A stretch of 64,000 nucleotides of DNA from Actinoplanes sp. KI2 (GTDB taxonomy: Bacteria; Actinomycetota; Actinomycetes; Mycobacteriales; Micromonosporaceae): NCBI RefSeq assembly GCF_025630775.1, contig NZ_JAOSZE010000048.1, positions 1-64,000 on the forward strand, written 5' to 3'. Each line of letters starts with the position of its first letter. The stretch's first letter is position 1. This document shows positions 44,302-52,078 of the stretch, in pieces. The notes beneath the pieces were generated by a model that was given only the letters and a program-made list of their open reading frames with translations, was not told the DNA's origin and searched no databases. Both the position numbers and the translations under genes were made by a program.

Positions 44302-45687
44302 ATGCGCGTGGTACGGAGTGGGGCAACCGCAAGCGACGTGGTCGCTATCGGGCTGGCGGGCGGGCAGGGCATTCGCGCCCGTCCGCTGACCCTGGAGGCG
44401 TTCGGATATCTGCGGAGCAAGGCCACGATGAGCTTCGCCGGCCGGCCGCTCATCGATTGGCAGGTGGCGGCCTTCCGTGACCAGGGCATTGACAACTTCT
44501 ACGTGGTCGCCAACGGCCGGGAGAACCGGTATCAGGTCAAGGAGGTGCTCGGGCACGGCGACGAGCTGCGCGTACGGGTGCGGTACTCGAGGCCTCGGAT
44601 GGACCGGCACAACACCGGCTCGGGCGAGGCGACGCTGAGCGCGCTGGACTACTGGGACCTGCGCGGTCTCGCCCTGATCTTCCCGACCGACTCGCTGTTC
44701 GAGTTCGACCTGGCCGATCTCGTCCGCCGGCATCGGGCCGGCGGTGCCCTGGTGACCATGGCGACCGTCGAACGCACGGCGGCCGAGGTGGCCGGCACCT
44801 ACGGCACCATGGTGACCGACCACACCGGATGGATCCGCGAGTTCGTGGAAAAGCCGCCGCTGGATCGGGCACGAGCACTCGCCGGCCGGACCGGCCGGAT
44901 TCCCATCAACGCCGGCCTCTACCTGGTGGACGCCGCCGCGCTGCGGCGGCTCGCCGCCGGCCCGGAGCTCGCCGCGGCGATGCGCCATCGACTCGACTGG
45001 GGCAGTGACCTGCTGCCGTGGCTGGTCACCCACGGCCATCGGGTGCTTCAGGTCCCGATCGGCAAGGCGGGCGACCTCGGCAACCTGCGCGAGTACCTGA
45101 CGACGCTCACGGACGTGCTCGGCGGCGGGTACCCGCACATGCTCAAGCGACTCGACCCGCCGTACGCCGGCAACATCTGGATCCACGAGTCCTCGCTGCG
45201 CCAGCGTGATCCGTTCACCGGTATGACCCTGAGCGCGAAGTTGAACGCCGGCCTGGTCAGCATCGGCCCGAACGTGCGGATCGGCCGCGACGTGGAGATC
45301 GGTCCCGGCGTCACGATCAAGGACGCCTGCGTCGGTGACGGCGTCGACCTCCATCCGCGCTGCCACCTGGAGCGGACCACCTGCCTCGACGGTGCCGTCG
45401 TCGGGTGGGGCGCGCGGATCACCGACGCGCACATCGGCGTGATGGCCACGGTGGAGTCGACGCACGAGGCGATCACGGCGCTCGAGGGGTACACGGCGCT
45501 GGGCCACGAGGCCACGGTGCGGGCCGGAGCCCGGCTGACCGGTACCGTGGTGTATCCGCGATTCACCGTGCCCGCCGGGGCGACCACGCCGAACGGTACG
45601 GTCCTGGTGACGGCCGCCGATCTCATCGCCGGTGACCTGGCCGCCGCGGCGTCACCGTCGAGCCTTCCGCCGGTCGCGGGGCCGTAG
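44302..45687 (+). CDS. Sugar-nucleotide pyrophosphorylase (GlgC/mannose-1-P guanylyltransferase-like)
   Basis: A 461-residue protein. The N-terminal NTP-transferase domain opens AIGLAGGQGIRARPLTLEAF with GG at 20-21 and a conserved K40 (RSKATMSF). The metal/sugar region includes IFPTDSLFEFDL and REFVEKPP. A C-terminal left-handed beta-helix (from about 310, repeated GPNVRIG, GPGVTIKDA, VGDGVDLH) follows. It would activate a sugar phosphate as ADP-, GDP- or UDP-sugar. The ATG at 44302 lies too close to GGGAGG; GTG 44308 is better spaced. Last gene of unit B. Confidence 0.82.
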   Translation: MRVVRSGATASDVVAIGLAGGQGIRARPLTLEAFGYLRSKATMSFAGRPLIDWQVAAFRDQGIDNFYVVANGRENRYQVKEVLGHGDELRVRVRYSRPRMDRHNTGSGEATLSALDYWDLRGLALIFPTDSLFEFDLADLVRRHRAGGALVTMATVERTAAEVAGTYGTMVTDHTGWIREFVEKPPLDRARALAGRTGRIPINAGLYLVDAAALRRLAAGPELAAAMRHRLDWGSDLLPWLVTHGHRVLQVPIGKAGDLGNLREYLTTLTDVLGGGYPHMLKRLDPPYAGNIWIHESSLRQRDPFTGMTLSAKLNAGLVSIGPNVRIGRDVEIGPGVTIKDACVGDGVDLHPRCHLERTTCLDGAVVGWGARITDAHIGVMATVESTHEAITALEGYTALGHEATVRAGARLTGTVVYPRFTVPAGATTPNGTVLVTAADLIAGDLAAAASPSSLPPVAGP

Positions 45688-45701
45688 TCGACGCCTTCGC
45701 C

Positions 45702-45820
45702 GGTCGGGTCCCCGTGCTCGATGCCTCGCCGATTGGGTCCCCGTGCTCGATGCCTCCGCCGATTGGGTCCCCGTGCTCGATGCCTCCGCCGATTGGGTCC
45801 TCGTCCTCGATGCCTCCGCC
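45702..45820. repeat. 30-bp minisatellite feeding into a terminator
   Basis: Three 30-bp units (45731-45760, 45761-45790, 45791-45820, beginning GATTGGGTCC and ending TGCCTCCGCC) follow a degenerate 29-bp copy (45702-45730). The first two are identical and the third differs at two bases. The unit contains the left arm of the terminator at 45810-45840, so that arm has been copied upstream. There are no spacers, so it is not CRISPR. Confidence 0.92.
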
Positions 45821-45843
45821 GGTCGCTTCGGCGGAGGCATTTT
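45810..45843 (+). terminator. Intrinsic terminator ending unit B
   Basis: ATGCCTCCGCC (45810-45820) pairs exactly with GGCGGAGGCAT (45830-45840) around a 9-nt loop and runs into a short T-tract (45840-45843). It lies 120 bp after the nucleotidyltransferase stop, just behind the tandem repeats, and may also serve the opposing small gene. Confidence 0.87.
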
Positions 45844-45893
45844 CTCCGGTCACCGGTGGCGATGCGGAGCGGTGACGGATACGCCCGGGCCGG

Positions 45894-46049
45894 TCAGCCG
45901 TGACGCTCGCTCAGGGCGAACACGTCGCTGCGCGGGCAGCAACCGCCGGGGCCGGCGGTCGTGTCGGCTGCGAGCGACGGAACGAGAGTGAGAAGCGCCA
46001 CGGCAACGGCGGTGACGATTGCGGTTCCCAGCCACTTTACATTCTTCAT
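45894..46049 (-). CDS. 51-residue secreted di-cysteine peptide
   Basis: A short gene with a good AAAGGAAACC ribosome site before the ATG. The product opens MKNVKWLGTAIVTAVAVA, a clear signal peptide with a probable cut after SLAA near residue 28, leaving a about 23-residue mature peptide with a GGCCPRSD motif. The paired cysteines could form a disulfide, bind metal or pair between chains. I do not recognise the family. It is divergent from the XRE-TPR regulator gene, which may control it. Confidence 0.65.
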   Translation of the reverse strand: MKNVKWLGTAIVTAVAVALLTLVPSLAADTTAGPGGCCPRSDVFALSERHG

Positions 46050-46495
46050 AATGGTTTCCTTTCTTTGCAAATAATTTCCGGTGATTCGAAACTATGCAGT
46101 TGCCGATCGTGATTCAAGTGAATGCGCACGGTCCGGGGTGAATTAGTAATATCGCCGGACGGCATTCAGGAAAAAGGCATTGGTATACGGGGTGGTAGGC
46201 TGCGAAATGGAAGAAAAGGAAACGTGTGCCGCCGGCCGCGATCGGCTCCCGGCCGGCGGGCCGGGCTCGCGGGTCCCGGGGAGTTTCACGCCGACTTGAC
46301 GAAGTCTGGTGAGGACCTGACGAAAGGGGCCGGACGAAGCCGAGTTGACCGGTGTTGGCCGAGGTCAAGGGCATTGTTACGGCGAGGTTAAGGTGACGGC
46401 GAGTTGCCCATCGCGTATCCTGAATGTGATTGACAAGACACGCGGGGCGGTGCAATCGGATGTATACGGGCGGCACGGGCTGAGTTGAGGACGGC
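46050..46495. other. Divergent control region, no gene seen
   Basis: This 446-bp gap between the divergent di-cysteine peptide and the XRE-TPR regulator is AT-richer than its surroundings. It contains ACTTGACGAA (46294-46303) and ACCTGACGAA (46315-46324) 21 bp apart, and GTATACGGG twice (46183-46191, 46462-46470). A TTGACA occurs at 46430-46435 without a clear -10. No gene was found. Confidence 0.7.
46294..46324 (+). promoter_or_regulatory. Double ACTTGACGAA element before the XRE-TPR gene
   Basis: ACTTGACGAA (46294-46303) and ACCTGACGAA (46315-46324) are repeated two helical turns apart, about 200 bp before the regulator start. The first copy is identical to the 5' end of the elements before units A and B. 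The doubling may mean autoregulation by a dimer. Confidence 0.5.
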
Positions 46496-47887
46496 ATGGT
46501 GCGTTCGCTAGGCGATCGGGTGCGTGAGATGCGGCTGGGAAGAGGCCTCAGCCAGAGCGGCCTTGCTCGCGGGCTCGTTTCCCCGAGCTATGTCTCACTG
46601 ATCGAGGCCGGCAAGCGACTGCCGGAGCAGGAGATCCTTGAGGCCTTCGCGGAACGGCTGGGAACGACGCCCGAGTTCCTGGCGACCGGGGTGGACGCGG
46701 GCACGGCCCGGGAGGAACAGCTCAGCCTCCAGTACGCCGAGCTCGCCCTGGCCAACGGCCAGACGGCGGAGGCAAGGGCGCAGTTCGAGACGCTGGCCGG
46801 CAGCAGCCTGTTCAGCCGCCACGCGGCGACCTGGGGAGCCGCCCGCGCCCGTGAGTTCGACGGCGACCTGCCCGGCGCCATCGAACAGGTGGAGTGGCTG
46901 CTCGATGAGCACCGTGCCGGACGTGCCGACGCCCCGGGCCTGCTGATCCTGCTCAACACCCAGTGCCGGCTCTATCGTGAGGTCGGCGACCTCAGCCACA
47001 GCATCTCCCTGGGCGAGCAGGCCCTAGCCGAGGTGCGTCGGCTCGGCCTCACCGGTTCGGAGGACGAGATCAGGCTCGCTTCGACGCTGGTCGGCAGCTA
47101 CTGGGAGCGAGGCGACTGGTTCCGGGCGAACCTGCTGGCCAAGGAGGTCGTCGCGCGGGCCGAGGCGCACGGTTCGCCACGGTCACGGGGCTCGGCGTAC
47201 TGGAACGCGAGCCTCGCGGCGTCGTCGGCGGGCGACGTCGGACTCGCCGTCGAGCTGGCGCAGCGGGCGGTCGCGATGTTCTCCGAGACGGTCGACGAAC
47301 GCAGTCTCGCCCGGCTGCGTACCGATCTCTCCTGGATCCTGCTCGGCCGGCGGCCACCTGACCTGGATACGGCCGGCGACCTGCTGAACAGGGCGTACGC
47401 CGCGCTGCGGGAGATCGGCGTCACCACCGACCTCGCCTATTGCGAGACCGAGCTCGCGCGATACCACCTGGCGAAGGGCGACCCGCGGACCGCGGTGGAG
47501 CATGCCGACCGGTCACTTGCCCGGATCGCCGGATCGGACACCGTGGAGGCGGTCCGGGTGCGGATGGTACGGGCATACTCCCTCGCCGCCATGGACGACC
47601 CCGGGGAGAGCCTGCGCTGCTGCGAGCAGGCCATGCGGATGCTTCGTGCCCGGCGGCCGTCCAGGCAGCACATGGCCGTTTGGCGGGAGGCCGCGGAGCT
47701 GCTGGTGCGGCTCGGCCGCACCGATGAGGCGCTCGACGCCTATCGGGCGTTGTCGGACTGCGGGGGAGCGCCGGCGCCGGCCTGGACGACACCGCCGGAG
47801 CATGCGGTCCCGGCGACCGGCGAGGTGCTGGAGATGGACGAGCGCGACACCGCGGGCGGGCTTTCCGATCCACACTGGGCCTCGTGA
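46496..47887 (+). CDS. XRE-family regulator with TPR domain
   Basis: A 463-residue regulator. Residues about 5-60 form a Cro/C1-type helix-turn-helix (VREMRLGRGLSQSGLARGL, SPSYVSLIEAGKRLP). The remainder consists of tetratricopeptide-like helices, e.g. LALANGQTAEARAQFETLAG and ELARYHLAKGDPRTAVEHADRS. This plan resembles peptide-sensing regulators (RRNPP-like) and many actinobacterial pathway regulators, so the divergent secreted 51-residue peptide is a plausible ligand, which is speculation. GAGGA lies before the ATG. It converges with the transposase gene. Confidence 0.87.
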   Translation: MVRSLGDRVREMRLGRGLSQSGLARGLVSPSYVSLIEAGKRLPEQEILEAFAERLGTTPEFLATGVDAGTAREEQLSLQYAELALANGQTAEARAQFETLAGSSLFSRHAATWGAARAREFDGDLPGAIEQVEWLLDEHRAGRADAPGLLILLNTQCRLYREVGDLSHSISLGEQALAEVRRLGLTGSEDEIRLASTLVGSYWERGDWFRANLLAKEVVARAEAHGSPRSRGSAYWNASLAASSAGDVGLAVELAQRAVAMFSETVDERSLARLRTDLSWILLGRRPPDLDTAGDLLNRAYAALREIGVTTDLAYCETELARYHLAKGDPRTAVEHADRSLARIAGSDTVEAVRVRMVRAYSLAAMDDPGESLRCCEQAMRMLRARRPSRQHMAVWREAAELLVRLGRTDEALDAYRALSDCGGAPAPAWTTPPEHAVPATGEVLEMDERDTAGGLSDPHWAS

Positions 47888-47912
47888 GCCGGCGTCCCGG
47901 CGCCGGGCGCGG

Positions 47913-49145
47913 TCACGCCAGCGCGAGCCTGGTCTGCGGTGGGTCCGCGTCGACGGCGCTGAGAATGTCGTACACGTACGCCGCGCTCGCGAGCGTCACG
48001 TGATGATGCCAGCCGGCGAAGGTCCTGCCCTCGTAGTCGCGCAATCCGAACCTGTCCGCGAACGTCTCCAGGTGGGACCGCACGTTCTGCCGCAGCTTGG
48101 CGAGCGCGACCAGGTCGCCCAGCGGCCGGTCGGTAAGGTTGGTGATCCAGTAACCGCGGGGCCGCGGCTTGCCGAGCGGCCACTCGACCAGAAGCTGCCG
48201 GGCCGGCGAGCCGGCGTGTGCCCCGGTCGTCGAGTCGGCGGCGGGGGACCGGACCGGTATCTGGATGAACTGGGAGCGGCGGACGATGCTGTCGTTCTCG
48301 GCGTCGGGCCAGCCGACGGTGGTACGCGGAGCGTCCGCGAACAGCCGGATCACCTGATCCACCGCGCCGTTCCAGCTGGGGCGGGGTGCGAGCGGACCGG
48401 TCGGGCCGGCGACCGGCCGCACCCGGCCGTCAAGCCGAACCCCCAGGCTGGGGCTGACCTGGGCGAGATAGGGCAGCTCCCGATTTTCGAGCGCGGTGAA
48501 CAGAACCTCGGCGGTGGCGAGCTGGCGAGCGTCGACGGCGACCGGCGCGGCCGGCATCCCCCAGTCCAGCACCATGTCGTCGATGACCTCGAGCTGGTAC
48601 TGCCAGTACGGGCGGGGGCGCTCGGCGGCGGGCATCCGCGCCCGGCTGCGACGGTCGGTGTCGTCGCCCCATGAATCGGGTACCACCAGCCGCCAGTTGA
48701 CCGGGATGCTGAGCCGCTCGCCGGTGAGCGTGACGGTGATCGCCAGCTGACAGTTGCAGACTTTCTCCAGGGATCGCACATACTGGCGTTCCACGCCGGC
48801 GGAGTGCCGGCCGTGCTTGGGGAACGCGACCTCCTCGATGGCCCAGGCGACCGGTCGCATGTGGCGCGACAAGCGGCTCATGAGGCGCTGCCTGATCGGC
48901 TCGTGATCCCACGGGCTCTGGTTGACGAACTGCTGCAGCGACTGTTCCGAGTGCCGACCGGGCATGATGGCGGCCATTCTTCGGATCGACTTACGGCCCG
49001 GACAATTCAGCAGGCCATGGAGATAAGTTTCTCCGGCGCGGCGCTGGTCGGCGCGGTACAGCGTACCGAAAACGTAGCCGCAAAATTCCTGAAAATCGTC
49101 GCTCAAGTGGACCGAGGAAGTGTCTTCCCATGCAATGGCTGTCAT
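47913..49145 (-). CDS. IS701-family-like transposase with altered active site
   Basis: A 410-residue DDE-type protein. Homology to IS701 transposases is clear in SLQQFVNQSPWD, FPKHGRHSAGVERQYVRSLE and DYEGRTFAGWHHHVTL (late Glu kept). The first catalytic region, normally containing DDTGF, reads EEVAF at 104-108, so the first Asp is Glu. D-x-R in VAVDARQL may be the second Asp. I see no terminal inverted repeats or target duplication around it. It may be a dead or domesticated element rather than an active insertion sequence. Confidence 0.75.
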   Translation of the reverse strand: MTAIAWEDTSSVHLSDDFQEFCGYVFGTLYRADQRRAGETYLHGLLNCPGRKSIRRMAAIMPGRHSEQSLQQFVNQSPWDHEPIRQRLMSRLSRHMRPVAWAIEEVAFPKHGRHSAGVERQYVRSLEKVCNCQLAITVTLTGERLSIPVNWRLVVPDSWGDDTDRRSRARMPAAERPRPYWQYQLEVIDDMVLDWGMPAAPVAVDARQLATAEVLFTALENRELPYLAQVSPSLGVRLDGRVRPVAGPTGPLAPRPSWNGAVDQVIRLFADAPRTTVGWPDAENDSIVRRSQFIQIPVRSPAADSTTGAHAGSPARQLLVEWPLGKPRPRGYWITNLTDRPLGDLVALAKLRQNVRSHLETFADRFGLRDYEGRTFAGWHHHVTLASAAYVYDILSAVDADPPQTRLALA

Positions 49146-49522
49146 CTTTACCCCGATTGAAGGCAGTCACGGTCTGTAGTCAAGGCTTGATCCCCCAGTT
49201 GTTCTAGCCGACGCAGATAAACGATCGCAAGGGGGAATGCGACGAAGTGCGGACCTGGATGGGCCAAGTTCCTGTCCATTTTGTCCGCCCGGGCAACATA
49301 CGTGAGGGTTCCGGTGATCCAATTTCAACGATTGTCAATAATCGACTCCGAGTTGTGACGATGGTGAGTCATGAGTGTCGTGACTGACAGTCAAGACACC
49401 GAGTCAATAAGACCGGCGATCCGATCTTAATGGATGACCCGGATACCCGGTCGGCGGGAGGCCTGCCATCGACGGACGGTTATGGAAGATCGTCATTCGC
49501 GGTTGCCCTGGGCAAACGCGAG
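49146..49522. other. Gap without a gene
   Basis: This stretch upstream of the transposase gene is moderately AT-rich and contains no convincing gene. It probably holds the promoter of the leftward transposase gene. No inverted repeat matching a downstream sequence was noticed, so no insertion-sequence end can be drawn. Confidence 0.6.
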
Positions 49523-49557
49523 CCGCGGCCCGCCAGTCAAGTACTGGCGGGCCGCGG
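49523..49557. terminator. Perfect 15-bp hairpin after the aldo/keto reductase
   Basis: CCGCGGCCCGCCAGT (49523-49537) pairs exactly with ACTGGCGGGCCGCGG (49543-49557) over a 5-nt loop. GGCGGGCCGCGG recurs twice more in the next 50 bp (49578-49610), so the right arm has partly multiplied. It lies about 60 bp beyond the stop of the leftward aldo/keto reductase gene. Confidence 0.87.
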
Positions 49558-49618
49558 CCGGAGATCTGAATCTGTGCCGGCGGGCCGCGGGTGATCGGCG
49601 GGCCGCGGCCGGGAGTCG

Positions 49619-50629
49619 TCAGACGGCGCCGGAAGTGCGCTCGCTGTCGAGGGTCGCCATCACCGGCGCGGCATAGCGCTCGCCGGCGGCGGAGCCCCGC
49701 GGCACGGCCAGCTCCACCTCGGCGAGATCGCCGGCGGTCAGCGTCAACTCGCGCGCGGGCAGGGCCTCGTCCAGCCGGACCCGGCTGCGGGCGCCGACCA
49801 GCGGCACGATCTCGTCGCCCCGCGACAGCACCCAGGCGATCGCGACCTGAGCGACCGTGACGCCCCGGTTCGAGGCCACCTTGCGCAACGCCTCGACCAG
49901 AGCGAGGTTCCGGTCGAGGTTGTCGCCGGTGAAGCGCGGGCTCGACGCGCGGAAATCGGCGGGTGGCAGCGGGCGGTCGGCCGACCAGTGCCCGCTGAGC
50001 AGGCCGCGCGAGAGCACGCCGTACGCGGTCACGCCGATGCCCAGCTCACGGCACACCGGCAGGATCCGCGCCTCGACGCCGCGCGACAGCAGCGAATACT
50101 CGATCTGCACGTCGGTGATCGGGTGCACCGCATGGGCTCGCCGGATCGTGTCCGCACCGGCCTCGGACAGGCCGATGTGGCGCACGTACCCGGCCTGGAC
50201 CATCTCGGCGATGGCGCCGACGGTCTCCTCAACGGGCACCGCCGGGTCGAGCCGGGCCGGCCGGTAGATGTCTATGTGGTCGGTGCCGAGCCGGCGCAGG
50301 CTGTACGCCAGAGAGTTCTTGACCGCCGACGGCCGCCCGTCGCTGCCCAACCAGCCTCCGGCCGGGTCGCGCAGCACCCCGAACTTCACGCTGATCACCG
50401 CGCGGTCCCGGTCGCTGCCGCGCAGTGCCTCGCTCAGCAGGAGCTCGTTGTCGCCCATGCCGTAGAAGTCGCCCGTGTCGAGCAGCGTGACGCCGGCGTC
50501 CAGCGCCGCGCGGACGGTCGCGATGCTCTCCTCCCGATCGGCCGGGCCGTAGAGATCGGACATGCCCATGCAGCCCAGGCCGATGGAGGACACACGCACC
50601 TGCTCAGACCCCAACAGTCGCTCGGTCAT
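49619..50629 (-). CDS. Aldo/keto reductase
   Basis: A 336-residue NADPH-dependent reductase barrel. Catalytic Asp and Tyr lie in LLDTGDFYGMGDNELL and the Lys in VISVKFG. The fourth tetrad residue, usually His in YYQHRVDP, is replaced: the local sequence is IYRPARLDP, known from one branch of the family and likely to change reactivity. The phosphate-binding end is seen in VPLVGARSRVRLDEAL. The ATG at 50629 follows GGGAGGA; a longer reading is possible but lacks a site. Substrate unknown. Confidence 0.87.
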   Translation of the reverse strand: MTERLLGSEQVRVSSIGLGCMGMSDLYGPADREESIATVRAALDAGVTLLDTGDFYGMGDNELLLSEALRGSDRDRAVISVKFGVLRDPAGGWLGSDGRPSAVKNSLAYSLRRLGTDHIDIYRPARLDPAVPVEETVGAIAEMVQAGYVRHIGLSEAGADTIRRAHAVHPITDVQIEYSLLSRGVEARILPVCRELGIGVTAYGVLSRGLLSGHWSADRPLPPADFRASSPRFTGDNLDRNLALVEALRKVASNRGVTVAQVAIAWVLSRGDEIVPLVGARSRVRLDEALPARELTLTAGDLAEVELAVPRGSAAGERYAAPVMATLDSERTSGAV

Positions 50630-50733
50630 GGCGTCCTCCCTCAGGCCGGAATCAGACACACCATACCGGTGTCAAAGGCCGATTAATAGCGTTTCCAACG
50701 GCATTGTCGTGGCGGTCGCCCATTCGGGTCGCG

Positions 50734-50743
50734 ACTTGACGAA
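50734..50743 (+). promoter_or_regulatory. ACTTGACGAA element before ltrA-like gene
   Basis: CGACTTGACGAA lies 147 bp before the LtrA-like gene, identical over ten bases to the elements before units A and B and the XRE-TPR gene. No TANNNT -10 follows at normal spacing. Confidence 0.45.
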
Positions 50744-50889
50744 ATGTTGTTGCCGACCCGCGGAAGACCGATCTGGACTCGGCGCCGAGAGGAGCGGCGG
50801 CCGGTTCTTCGAATAGGATTTTCAAATTTGGGACTCGAAGGGAGGAAGGTGCGTGCCGACGCCCGAATCGGAGAGGACGGTGGAGAGCG

Positions 50890-52035
50890 GTGACTGACGC
50901 GACGGCATCCAAGAGGGTCTCGTGGATCGAGATGTTCTATGATCTCGTTTTCGTTTTCGCGGTGACGCAGATCGCCGATTTCCTGGCCGACGACGTGTCG
51001 TGGCGAGGGCTGCTCGAGGCGTGGGTTGTCTTCACTCCCTTCTGGTGGTCGTGGGTCGGTACCGCGATCCTTTCCAATCTCACCGATCTCGAGGACACCT
51101 GGCATCGGCTGAACATGTTCGCCATCGGCCTGGTCACCCTCCTGATGACCGTCGCCGCGCCGACCGCCTTCAGCCACAACGGCGTCTTCTTCGCGGCGAG
51201 CTTCGTGGTGCTGCGACTGATGCTGGTGTCGTGGTCGACCGGCCAGTTCCGCGGCCTGCACTTCAATCCGTTCACCGCGTCGGCCTTCATCACCGCGCCG
51301 CTGTTCCTGGTCACCGCGTTCCTGCCCCCGGAACAGAAGCTCGCCGCCTGGACCGTGTTGATGGTGGTCGAGCTGTCGACGTCGTGGCTGTTCCGCAAGC
51401 GGCTCAAGGCCCTCCGGGTGGACACCAGCCACCTGCCCGAGCGGTTCGGGCTGGTCATCATGATCGCCTTGGGGGAATCCGTCATCGTGGCCGGCCAGGC
51501 GGTGGGCGACCATTTCGACGCCGCCCGGATCGTCTCGCTGGCGACCTGCTTCGCGTTCGTGTGCGGCCTGTGGTGGACCTACTTCAACTTCTCGGTCAAG
51601 GCGGTGGCGTACAAGCTCAGCTCGGAGGACAACCAGAGTCGGATCATCCGCGCGGTCCTTTCGTACGGCCATTACGCGCTGATTTGCGCGATCATCGCCA
51701 TTGCCACGGGGATGCGGCAGGTCGTCGCGGAGCCCGGCGCCCGCCTGCCGACGGCCGAGGTCTGGCTGCTGTGCGGCGGGACAGCCCTGTACCTCGCGGC
51801 CTTCGCCTGGCAGCGGTGGGGCACGCTCTGGATGCTGTCCGCTGTGCGCGCCCCGGCGGCCGCGGTGTCGTTGATGCTGGGCCTGGCGGGCAGGCAGCTC
51901 TCCGCTGTGGTCCTGGTCCTGCTGCTCACCGCCATCCTGGCCGTCCTGGCCGCCGTGGAACTGGCCGCCCTGTCGGCGGACCTGCTGCGGCCGGCTGCGG
52001 AGCCGGCCATGGCGGACCGGGACGCGTCGGGCTGA
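50890..52035 (+). CDS. Low-temperature requirement A (LtrA) family membrane protein
   Basis: A 381-residue integral membrane protein with about ten helices. The family signature VSWIEMFYDLVFVFAVTQ opens the protein, and TPFWWSWVGTAIL and ALGESVIVAG follow, as in bacterial LtrA. In Listeria the family was linked to growth in the cold; biochemical function is unknown. GTG start after GGAGAG. It ends 43 bp from an opposing gene. Confidence 0.9.
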   Translation: MTDATASKRVSWIEMFYDLVFVFAVTQIADFLADDVSWRGLLEAWVVFTPFWWSWVGTAILSNLTDLEDTWHRLNMFAIGLVTLLMTVAAPTAFSHNGVFFAASFVVLRLMLVSWSTGQFRGLHFNPFTASAFITAPLFLVTAFLPPEQKLAAWTVLMVVELSTSWLFRKRLKALRVDTSHLPERFGLVIMIALGESVIVAGQAVGDHFDAARIVSLATCFAFVCGLWWTYFNFSVKAVAYKLSSEDNQSRIIRAVLSYGHYALICAIIAIATGMRQVVAEPGARLPTAEVWLLCGGTALYLAAFAWQRWGTLWMLSAVRAPAAAVSLMLGLAGRQLSAVVLVLLLTAILAVLAAVELAALSADLLRPAAEPAMADRDASG

Positions 52036-52078
52036 GCCCGTCCGCGGCGGAAACCTACGACCAGGCCGTCCCGCGTCA

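Noticed and set aside
42877..45507. An 876-codon open frame on the - strand across the phosphatase and nucleotidyltransferase
   Set aside because: It spans two genes with clear motifs on the + strand; the composition is typical of antisense frames in high-GC DNA. The same holds for long antisense frames at 18214-20391, 22661-25243 and 58966-61476.
45702..45820. CRISPR-like array
   Set aside because: The repeats are directly adjacent without unique spacers and include a terminator arm; no cas gene is nearby.
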